A stretch of DNA of 28,344 nucleotides from an uncultured Selenomonadales bacterium. GTDB lineage: Bacteria > Bacillota > Negativicutes > Selenomonadales > Selenomonadaceae. Location of the stretch: contig CALEPR010000061.1 in NCBI GenBank assembly GCA_937910665.1, forward strand, positions 1 to 28,344, read 5' to 3'. The translations under genes were made by a program, and so were the position numbers. The notes beneath the pieces were generated by a model, which was given only the letters and a program-made list of their open reading frames with translations, was not told the DNA's origin and did not search any database. This document shows positions 22,647 through 28,344 of this stretch, piece by piece (the stretch's first letter is position 1; the number at the start of each line of letters is the position of its first letter).

Positions 22647-23074
22647 GAAGTCTGGGTCTTGATGTCGGCGACAAAACTATCGGAGTTGCCGCGAGCGATT
22701 TGCTTGGACTTACTGCGCAGGGAATTAAAACTATTCGCCGCACTTCAATTAAATCTGACTTGGAGGAACTTGGCAAAATTATTTCTGAACTCGACGCGAA
22801 AATTTTAGTTATCGGTTTACCGAAAAATATGAATGGCACAGAAGGCGAGCGTTGCGAAGTTGTCAAAAATTTTGCCGAAAAAGTTCGGAAAAAATTCCCC
22901 GAACTCGAACAAATTTTCTGGGACGAAAGATTGAGTACGGTTGCGGCAGAAAAATTTTTGATTGGTGCGGCTGACGTAAGTCGGAAGAAACGCCGAAAAG
23001 TCATCGACAAAATGGCGGCGATTTATATCTTGCAAGGTTTTTTGGACAGTCGCGCAGGAAAGGAAGATATTTAA
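22643..23074 (+). CDS. ruvX: RuvX/YqgF family Holliday junction resolvase-like nuclease
   Basis: RNase H-fold protein of 143 residues, linked to Holliday-junction resolution and to pre-16S rRNA 5' maturation in other bacteria. Catalytic-type acidic residues are D7 in LGLDVGDKTIGVA, a Glu in the WDERLST block, and a C-terminal Asp in VIDKMAAIYILQGFL. The VIGLPKNMNGTEG segment is a family hallmark. The start is TTG 22643, which overlaps the ireB stop by four bases, and no other start fits. DUF1292 begins right at its stop codon. The three genes form the normal Firmicute unit. Confidence 0.95.
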   Translation: MRSLGLDVGDKTIGVAASDLLGLTAQGIKTIRRTSIKSDLEELGKIISELDAKILVIGLPKNMNGTEGERCEVVKNFAEKVRKKFPELEQIFWDERLSTVAAEKFLIGAADVSRKKRRKVIDKMAAIYILQGFLDSRAGKEDI

Positions 23075-23410
23075 ATGGCTGATAAAAAAATTTCTGAAAT
23101 TGATTTCGATAACGAAGATGTTTACGACGATGAAATTATTGTCGAGATGACGGACGAAGACGGCAACAGTTATCTTTACGTCGAGGAAATGATTATCCCC
23201 GTAAACGGCGAAAGATTTGCGCTGTTGGTTTCGGTTGAGCCTGAAGGTCACGTTTGCGAAGACGACGAATGTGACTGCGGCGAAGGCGATGTTATTATTG
23301 CAAAAATTGTTGTGAATGAAAATGGCGAAGACGAATATATCGAGCCGACGGACGAAGAATTTGAAGCAGTTCAAGAGGCTTACGAAAAACTTATGGACGA
23401 TTTATCATGA
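23075..23410 (+). CDS. DUF1292 family protein with Cys-rich insert
   Basis: Acidic 111-residue cytosolic protein of the DUF1292 (YrzB-like) family, which follows ruvX in most Firmicutes; its function is unknown. The core strands are IIVEMTDEDGNSYLYVEEM, NGERFALLVSV and VIIAKIVVNENGEDEYIEP, ending in a helical EEFEAVQEAYEKLMDD. Between strands it carries HVCEDDECDCGEGD with C61, C66 and C68 plus H59, a possible metal site. ATG 23075 follows the ruvX stop with no gap; the repeat-protein gene overlaps its stop (ATGA). Confidence 0.92.
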   Translation: MADKKISEIDFDNEDVYDDEIIVEMTDEDGNSYLYVEEMIIPVNGERFALLVSVEPEGHVCEDDECDCGEGDVIIAKIVVNENGEDEYIEPTDEEFEAVQEAYEKLMDDLS

Positions 23411-23940
23411 ACGAAGATAAAAATAAGTCGTCAGAAGTCAGAGAACAAAATTCAGAAAAAAATTTATCTGCAGAAAAAATTTCCGACTCGGACGACAAAA
23501 AAATTTCCGCAGAAAAAATTTCTGTCTCGGACGACAAAAAAATTTCCGCAGAAAAAATTTCCGACTCGGACGACAAAAAAATTTCTGCAGAAAAAATTTC
23601 CGACTCAAACGACAAAAAAATTTCTGCGGAAAAAATTTCCGACTCGGACGAAAAAAAAATTTCTGCGGAAAAAATTTCCGACTCGAACGACAAAAAAATT
23701 TCTGCGGAAAAAATTTCCGACTCGGACGACAAAAAAATTTCTGTGGAAAAAATTTCCGAACTTGAGGAGAAAAATTTTTCAGTCGATGAAACTCCGCCGC
23801 GCTCCGCGCTCACTGTCGACGACGTGATAAATCTTGCAAAACAAAGTCCGTTGCACAGTGAAACCGGCGCGACTGAAATTATCACGGAAAAAAATTCTGC
23901 GACAAATTTAAATATTGCGAAAGAAAATGGGGAAGTTTGA
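23407..23940 (+). CDS. Repeat protein with 13-residue KKISAEKISDSDD units
   Basis: Unrecognised, 177 residues, no signal peptide or membrane helix. Residues about 21-121 are one partial and seven full copies of KKISAEKISDSDD (variants SVSDD, DSNDD-like DSND, DSDE, last copy VEKISELEE). The region is highly charged and probably disordered or helical. A unique C-terminus (SALTVDDVINLAKQSPLHSE and on) ends the protein. It starts at ATG 23407 in the DUF1292 stop (ATGA), and its own stop overlaps the tolC start (TGATG), so it is translationally linked to both. Junk expansion, spacer protein or scaffold are all possible. Confidence 0.75.
   Translation: MNEDKNKSSEVREQNSEKNLSAEKISDSDDKKISAEKISVSDDKKISAEKISDSDDKKISAEKISDSNDKKISAEKISDSDEKKISAEKISDSNDKKISAEKISDSDDKKISVEKISELEEKNFSVDETPPRSALTVDDVINLAKQSPLHSETGATEIITEKNSATNLNIAKENGEV
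23497..23769 (+). repeat. Seven tandem 39-base coding repeats
   Basis: Units start at 23497, 23536, 23575, 23614, 23653, 23692 and 23731, with a partial unit before them from 23467. Each holds two AAAAAATTTC cores. Middle units differ at only a few bases, mostly TCC/TCT, GCA/GCG and GAC/AAC. The last unit is diverged. All differences keep the frame. Confidence 0.92.
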
Positions 23941-25193
23941 TGAAAAAAATTTTATTGGCACTGCTTACAATTTTTATTTTGCCTACACAAGTTCAGGCGA
24001 TGACGATACGCGAAGCAATTCAGGCGGCGTTGGAAAATAATCCAAGTCTGCAGAGAACTGAAAAATCAATTACACTCGCCGAAGAAAGTTTGAAAGTCGC
24101 GAAGGCAGGGAAGGGCGTTTCGGTTTCCACTTCGGGCGGCGCGAATTTTTCCAAAACTGAAGGAGCGGACGATTCAGAAAGTTTATCTACGCGGGTGAGC
24201 GGATCAATTCCTCTTTACACAGGAAAAAAATTGGAATCGCAAATTAAATCTGCCGAACTTGAAATTGATTCCGCAAAACTTCAGTACAATCAAGCGCGGG
24301 ACGATTTAGCTTATCAAGTTGCTGCTGCTTACGTCGATGCTCTGGAAAATTTTGCGACAAAAAATGTTTATCTTGAAACTGAAGCGAATCTTGCCGAACA
24401 CGAAAAAAATATTGCCGCGATGTATGACGCAGGAGCGACGGCAAAAATTGATTTACTTCGCGCACAAGTCGAAACTTCAAACGCATCTCAAGACACAGCA
24501 AAATCTCATGCGGCTTACGAAGTTTCTTTGACGAAGTTGGCAACTTTGATGTCGACGAAATCAATTTCAAATTTGTCTGTCGAGGAAATTAAAACTTCCT
24601 CCAAACTTGGTGAACTGGAAGAATATATTTCTCTGGCGGAAGAAAATCGCTCCGACTTGAAAGCGGACGAAATTAAAACTGAACAGGGCGAACTTAACAT
24701 AGAAATTGCGAAGGCAGGAAAACGACCAACTTTGTCGGCAGAAATTGGCGCAGGTTTAAATTCAGCGTCGAGCAGTTGGCATGTCACGCCGAGTGCGTCG
24801 GCGGGAGTCTCTGCGACTTGGAATATTTTCGACGGCGGAATTACAAAAGCGCAAATTGCTGAAGCTGAATTGGAATTGGAAAGACTTCGGCTGGCGATGG
24901 CGAATGATTTAAATTCTGTCCACGAAGATGTTATCACGGCTCACAAAAATTTAAAAATTGCTTTAATGCGTCTCCGCACAACTCAACGCGCCGTTGAACT
25001 TGCTGAAGAAGAAAGATATATTGCCTCAGAAAAATATAAAGCAGGCGAAGGAATTTTGCTGGACGTACTCGACGCAGAAGTTTCGCTCACCACCGCGAAA
25101 AAGAATCATGTCAGCGCGGTTCACGACGTGATTCGATACAGGTTTGACTTGGCGCACGCGACAGGAAATACTTTTTCAGCAATAGAAAATTGA
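23940..25193 (+). CDS. TolC-family outer-membrane channel protein
   Basis: Outer-membrane efflux protein (OEP/TolC family) of 417 residues that would form the trimeric exit duct of a tripartite pump. A signal peptide (KKILLALLTIFILPTQVQA) is followed by MTIREAIQAALENNPSLQ, the usual first helix, and two similar halves of long coils with short strands (SGSIPLYTGKKLESQI in the first, SATWNIFDGGITKAQIAEAE in the second). The ending LDVLDAEVSLTTAKKNHVSAVHDVIRYRFDLAHATG is typical. ATG 23940 overlaps the stop of the repeat gene by one base; TTG 23937 is a possible alternative. hicA follows with its ribosome site in the stop region. The matching adaptor lies after hicAB. Confidence 0.93.
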   Translation: MKKILLALLTIFILPTQVQAMTIREAIQAALENNPSLQRTEKSITLAEESLKVAKAGKGVSVSTSGGANFSKTEGADDSESLSTRVSGSIPLYTGKKLESQIKSAELEIDSAKLQYNQARDDLAYQVAAAYVDALENFATKNVYLETEANLAEHEKNIAAMYDAGATAKIDLLRAQVETSNASQDTAKSHAAYEVSLTKLATLMSTKSISNLSVEEIKTSSKLGELEEYISLAEENRSDLKADEIKTEQGELNIEIAKAGKRPTLSAEIGAGLNSASSSWHVTPSASAGVSATWNIFDGGITKAQIAEAELELERLRLAMANDLNSVHEDVITAHKNLKIALMRLRTTQRAVELAEEERYIASEKYKAGEGILLDVLDAEVSLTTAKKNHVSAVHDVIRYRFDLAHATGNTFSAIEN

Positions 25194-25202
25194 GGTGATA
25201 TT

Positions 25203-25460
25203 TTGAGCGAACTTGAAAAGCTGAAAGAAAGATTAAAAAGTTTGCCGAAAGATTTTACTTACAATGAGGCGAAATCTTTGTTGACTAAGCTGGGATTTAA
25301 AGAATCTGACAAAGGCAAAACTTCCGGCTCAAGAAAAAAATTCCACAGGGGTAACGATGATTTTTTCTTACACAGACCGCACCCACATAACACGATAGAC
25401 CCTGCGGCTGTAAAACAGTTGTTGATTTTACTGAAAAATTCTGGAGATATTGAGGAGTGA
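25203..25460 (+). CDS. hicA: HicA-family mRNA interferase toxin
   Basis: Small RNA-cleaving toxin of 85 residues with the dsRBD-like HicA fold. It shows TYNEAKSLLTKLGF, the KTSGSRKKF strand, and FLHRPHPHNTI before the last helix (AAVKQLLILLKNSGDI). In classical HicA the loop is GSHxxF with a catalytic His; here Arg replaces that His. Other members with TSGSR exist as far as I recall, and the later HRPHPH residues remain. The start is TTG 25203 with GAGGTGAT immediately after the tolC stop. hicB follows five bases after the stop. Toxin and antitoxin are embedded between two efflux genes. Confidence 0.85.
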   Translation: MSELEKLKERLKSLPKDFTYNEAKSLLTKLGFKESDKGKTSGSRKKFHRGNDDFFLHRPHPHNTIDPAAVKQLLILLKNSGDIEE

Positions 25461-25465
25461 TTTTT

Positions 25466-25798
25466 ATGTGGAATTACAAGGGCTACCACGCAGAAGTTGT
25501 TTACAATGAAGAAACAAATTACTGGACAGGTTGGTTGTATGGCATTAGTGATTTTGTGACGTTTGGTGGCGAAACTGAAGAAGAAGTCAAGGCAGATTTT
25601 TATTCGGCTGTTGATGAATATCTTGATTATTGTAAAGAAATTGGAAAAGAACCTAAGCACGAGGACTTCAAACTTTCAAACATTGAAGTCAAGGACGATT
25701 TGTATAAATCTTTGTCAACTGCCGCAAAAAATGCCGGCGAAAGTTTGAATGGATTTGTAGAAAAAATTTTGTCGGATTATCTTGCAAAAACTGCGTAG
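25466..25798 (+). CDS. hicB: HicB-family antitoxin
   Basis: Antitoxin of 110 residues. The N-terminal half is the partial RNase H-like HicB fold (YKGYHAEVVYNEETNYWTGWLYGISDFVTFGGETEEEVKADFYSAVDEYL). The C-terminal part is a ribbon-helix-helix DNA-binding motif (DDLYKSLSTAAKNAGESLNGFVEKILSDYL) that would autoregulate the pair. ATG 25466 is used because GAGGAGTGA lies just before it, overlapping the hicA stop; the frame opens nine bases earlier. There is no separate promoter gap upstream, so expression may depend on the operon. The efflux adaptor starts 34 bases after its stop. Confidence 0.93.
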   Translation: MWNYKGYHAEVVYNEETNYWTGWLYGISDFVTFGGETEEEVKADFYSAVDEYLDYCKEIGKEPKHEDFKLSNIEVKDDLYKSLSTAAKNAGESLNGFVEKILSDYLAKTA

Positions 25799-25832
25799 CA
25801 CAGGAAAAAAATTACTTTGTGAGGTGGCTTAC

Positions 25833-26981
25833 TTGAAATTGAAAATTATCGCGCTGATTGTAATTTTGCTCGGCGCAGGGATCGGTTACAAAATTTACAG
25901 CGACAAAGTTGAAGCAGACTCGGCGCAAACTTATGAAACTGCAAAAGTTGTGCGGATGGATTTAACAAAAACTGTTTCTGCGACAGGGACGGTTCAGCCG
26001 CGTGACAGCGTGGAAGTCAGCAGCAAAATTACTGCGCGAATCAAAGAAGTTTTAGTTGAGGAAAATCAAAAAGTTACTGCAGGACAAACTGTCGCGATTT
26101 TGGATGGAAAAGATTTTGAGGCGACAAGAGATCAGGCGCAATTCACTTTGACAAACGCGCAGCAGAAACTTGAGCGCACGAAAAAACTTTATGAAATCGG
26201 CGCGAAGTCTTTGCAAGATTATCAAGACGCACAATACGACTATGACAAGGCAAAAACGACTTTAGAAAAAGCTGAGGCAGACGTAAGCGAAACAGTTATC
26301 ACCGCGCCTATGGACGGCGTAGTTGTCGGCGAGCCGCAGACTGCAGGAACTATGGCAGTGCAAGGTTCAAATAATCCGACAGTCATTTTGCGAATTGCGG
26401 ACTTGAGTGAAAAACTTGTTAAAGCAAAAGTTGATGAAACTGACATTGGCAGCGTGAAGGTCGGAGCGCAGGCAAGTTTTACTGTCGATGCTTTTCCTGA
26501 TGAAAAATTTGCGGCGACTGTAAATAAAATTTCGCAAACCGATACTGCGAACTCTTGGGACATTAGCAGTTCTTCTTCAAGTTCAAGCAGTTCAAGTTCA
26601 AGCAGTTCAGTCATTTATTACTATGTAACTTTCAGTGCGCCGGATCCAAAAAATCTTTTACTGCCTGCGATGACTGCGCGATTGGATATTGTTGTCGGAC
26701 AGGTGAAAGGTGCGCTCTGCGTTCCTATCGAGGCGATTAAAACTGATGGTCAAGGTTCTTACGTCGAAAGAATTACAAAAGATGATCATGGCAAAGATGT
26801 TGCCGAAAAAGTTTATATCACGGTCGGACTTTACGGAGATGAATTTGTTGAAGTTTCCGGCGGAGATTTAAAACTTGACGACGATGTTTCTGTGACTTAT
26901 GTTGCGGCGGAGAAAAAAACTTCTTCAAGCAATAGTAGTAAGCGCAGCGGAATGGGAGGACCGGGCGGACCGCCGATGTAA
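25833..26981 (+). CDS. Periplasmic adaptor (membrane fusion protein) of an efflux pump
   Basis: HlyD/MacA/AcrA-type adaptor of 382 residues. An N-terminal anchor (KIIALIVILLGAGIGYKIYS) is followed by a barrel and half-lipoyl segment (VSATGTVQPRDSVEVSSKI), a coiled-coil hairpin (about 100-160), the second lipoyl half (TVITAPMDGVVVGEPQTAG-like ITAPMDGVVVGE), and beta-barrel domains. Residues 245-259 are fifteen serines in a row inside the barrel region. The C-terminus ends SKRSGMGGPGGPPM. TTG 25833 has GAGGTGG before it; an upstream in-frame ATG overlaps hicB without a site. The partner ABC or RND pump gene is not next to it; a carbonic anhydrase gene follows. Confidence 0.92.
   Translation: MKLKIIALIVILLGAGIGYKIYSDKVEADSAQTYETAKVVRMDLTKTVSATGTVQPRDSVEVSSKITARIKEVLVEENQKVTAGQTVAILDGKDFEATRDQAQFTLTNAQQKLERTKKLYEIGAKSLQDYQDAQYDYDKAKTTLEKAEADVSETVITAPMDGVVVGEPQTAGTMAVQGSNNPTVILRIADLSEKLVKAKVDETDIGSVKVGAQASFTVDAFPDEKFAATVNKISQTDTANSWDISSSSSSSSSSSSSSSVIYYYVTFSAPDPKNLLLPAMTARLDIVVGQVKGALCVPIEAIKTDGQGSYVERITKDDHGKDVAEKVYITVGLYGDEFVEVSGGDLKLDDDVSVTYVAAEKKTSSSNSSKRSGMGGPGGPPM
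26565..26609 (+). repeat. Fifteen-serine coding run
   Basis: Fifteen consecutive Ser codons of mixed type (AGC, AGT, TCT, TCA), with TCAAGT and AGCAGT recurring. Codon mixing argues against recent single-codon slippage. Confidence 0.9.
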
Positions 26982-27015
26982 CTTTATTTTGATTTAGTGG
27001 AAGGAAGTTTTTGAA

Positions 27016-27579
27016 ATGACTTTGATTGAAGAAATTTTACAGACCAATGAAAAATTTTGCGCGAATCCTCCTGCAGATTATTCAGGCGAAGACCTTCACG
27101 ACAGCAAGTTGCCGAAAAAAAAGTTGGCGATTGTAACTTGCATGGATACTCGGCTTGTAAATTTTCTTGAACCTGCGCTCGGACTTACTCGCGGCGACGT
27201 GAAAGTTATTAAAAATGCCGGCAACTGTATTACAGGCGTTTTTGATTCAACTATCCGCAGTCTTTTAGTTTGCATTTATGAACTTGGCGTGCAGGAAATT
27301 ATTGTTATCGGTCACCATGAGTGCGGAATGGCGAAGACGACTTCAGAAAGTTTGACGAAAGCAATGTTGAGTCGAGGAATTTCTGCCGACGCCGTGAGAA
27401 TGATTCAGAAAGATTTAAATGAATGGGCAGACGAATTTAAACACCCTGAAGAAAATGTTCGCGACGCGGTTGCAAAAATTAAAACCAATCCTTTAATCCC
27501 GAAAGATGTCAAAGTTCACGGCTTGATGTTTCACCCGCGCTCCGGAAAATTGGAATTGATTGTTAAGGACGAAATTTAG
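27016..27579 (+). CDS. Beta-class carbonic anhydrase
   Basis: Zinc enzyme of 187 residues that interconverts CO2 and bicarbonate in the cytoplasm. Zinc ligands are C42 in VTCMDTRL, H100 and C103 in IGHHECGM; the Asp44-Arg46 dyad is intact. The short length, and the region after GHHECGM (TTSESLTKAMLSRG), place it with the small prokaryotic beta-CA group. ATG 27016 is preceded by GGAAGG. It lies 34 bases after the adaptor gene, so it may share its transcript. The gap behind it (27580-27677) holds T-runs and GCGAC/GTCGC with a long loop, but no convincing terminator. Confidence 0.95.
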   Translation: MTLIEEILQTNEKFCANPPADYSGEDLHDSKLPKKKLAIVTCMDTRLVNFLEPALGLTRGDVKVIKNAGNCITGVFDSTIRSLLVCIYELGVQEIIVIGHHECGMAKTTSESLTKAMLSRGISADAVRMIQKDLNEWADEFKHPEENVRDAVAKIKTNPLIPKDVKVHGLMFHPRSGKLELIVKDEI

Positions 27580-27677
27580 GAGCGACTCAAAATATTTGCG
27601 ACTAAAATTATCAGCGAAATTTTTTTGTCGCAGAATAGTTTTGATTAAAAATTTTTTTTTTTAGGAGAGAATAAATT

Positions 27678-28344
27678 TTGATTGTTTCTTGGAATACCAC
27701 CAACGCTTGCAATATGTATTGCGCTCACTGTTACCGCGACGCAGGTTGCAAGGCAGAGGAAGAACTTTCGACGGCGGAAGCGAAAGAACTTTTGAATCAA
27801 ATTGCTCGCGCAGGTTTTAAGATTATGATTTTTTCCGGCGGCGAGCCTTTAATGCGTCTGGACATTTTGGAACTTGTCAGTCACGCCGCAAGTTTGAAAC
27901 TTATTCCAGTCTTCGGCACAAATGGAACTTTAATTACAAAAAAAATGGCTGAAGATTTAAAATCAGCCGGAGCGAAAGGCATGGGAATTTCTTTGGACTC
28001 GATGGACGCAGAAAAGCATGACAAGTTTCGAGCGTTCAAAAATGCGTGGAGCGGAGCAGTCGAAGGAATGAAAAATTGTCGCGAAGTCGATTTGCCTTTC
28101 CAGATTCATACAACTGTAATGGATTGGAATCAAAATGAATTGGAAGCGATAACAGATTTTGCAGTTGAGATCGGAGCGAAGGCGCATCATTTTTTTTTCT
28201 TGGTGCCGACCGGCAGAGCGGCGACTATCGAAGAAGAATCACTTCGTGCGGAGGAATATGAAAAAGTTTTGACGCGGATAATGAAAAAGCAGCAAGAAGT
28301 TTCAATCGAACTCAAGCCGACTTGTGCGCCGCAATTTTTGAGAA
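27678..28344 (+). CDS. NirJ2/AhbD-like radical SAM protein, 3' truncated
   Basis: Radical SAM enzyme cut by the window end after 222 codons. It is related to NirJ2/AhbD, which in the siroheme-dependent pathway turns Fe-coproporphyrin III into heme by decarboxylating two propionates. The start is TTG 27678 with AGGAGA ten bases upstream. The 4Fe-4S motif is ACNMYCAHC (C11, C15, C18), followed by IFSGGEPLMR, GTNGTLITKK and GISLDSMDAEKHDKFR. KPTCAPQF near the edge probably starts the second cluster region. It is clearly paralogous to the radical SAM protein at 11361-12542 (LSTAEAK, TNGTLITKK and FSGGEPL are shared). Confidence 0.88.
   Translation, partial: MIVSWNTTNACNMYCAHCYRDAGCKAEEELSTAEAKELLNQIARAGFKIMIFSGGEPLMRLDILELVSHAASLKLIPVFGTNGTLITKKMAEDLKSAGAKGMGISLDSMDAEKHDKFRAFKNAWSGAVEGMKNCREVDLPFQIHTTVMDWNQNELEAITDFAVEIGAKAHHFFFLVPTGRAATIEEESLRAEEYEKVLTRIMKKQQEVSIELKPTCAPQFLR

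Noticed and set aside
23497..23769. Tandem array as a CRISPR
   Set aside because: The units are contiguous with no unique spacers and are in a coding frame; no cas gene is present.
23391..23885. Minus-strand 164-codon frame with SAEIFLSSESEIF repeats
   Set aside because: It is the mirror of the 39-base coding array; the plus frame has ribosome coupling and overlapping neighbours, the minus frame has no start signal.
27598..27638. GCGAC/GTCGC pair after carbonic anhydrase as a terminator
   Set aside because: The loop is far too long and the downstream T-run lies too far away.

Overview
The window looks like chromosomal DNA of a diderm Firmicute, most likely Negativicutes (Selenomonadales-like); the genus cannot be fixed from sequence alone. 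Firmicute-type genes (ireB-ruvX-DUF1292, trmK, holA, rnc, L-lactate dehydrogenase) sit beside outer-membrane genes (an LptA/OstA-like protein, a TolC-family channel and a periplasmic adaptor). The DNA is AT-rich and full of AAAAATTTT blocks. TTG start codons are very common, and several promoters are of the extended -10 type (TGnTATAAT).

Layout. 2-5505 (+): a BMP-family binding lipoprotein cut by the window edge, a hybrid histidine kinase that overlaps it, hemB and rnc. 5521-7883 (-): an operon of an HD-domain protein, a Tat-exported amidase and a low-complexity membrane protein. 7884-8180: a structured intergenic region, then tRNA-Asn with its own promoter and terminator. 8200-13369 (+): trmK, an lptA-like gene, cbiT, corA, a NirJ1/AhbC-like radical SAM gene, an FMN split-barrel gene and a small gene. 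13431-15170 (-): holA and two small secreted-protein genes. 15296-16414 (+): alanine racemase. 16469-17428 (-): lactate dehydrogenase with a structured leader. 17612-20394 (-): dxr, two small coiled-coil genes, then rseP. 20677-22268 (+): a membrane protein and a methyltransferase-like protein. 22386-26981 (+): a tightly packed run of ireB, ruvX, DUF1292, a repeat protein, tolC, hicA, hicB and an efflux adaptor. 27016-28344 (+): beta-carbonic anhydrase and a 3'-truncated NirJ2/AhbD-like radical SAM gene.

Functional threads. Tetrapyrrole synthesis recurs (hemB, cbiT, nirJ1-like, nirJ2-like), which suggests a siroheme-dependent heme route plus cobamide synthesis. Cell envelope work is the second thread (LptA-like, alr, amidase, dxr, rseP, TolC and adaptor). 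The kinase and binding lipoprotein at the left edge look like a LuxPQ-style ligand-sensing pair.

The least explained signals are these: a Lys/Ile/Ser/Glu low-complexity tract (EKIS) shared by four unrelated proteins; a C/T-rich inverted-repeat family with one half-copy read in frame inside the kinase; two coiled-coil genes inside the dxr-rseP cluster; a hairpin between the Shine-Dalgarno sequence and the AUG of nirJ1; and a HicAB toxin-antitoxin pair inside an efflux operon. No CRISPR array, insertion sequence or prophage was recognised.
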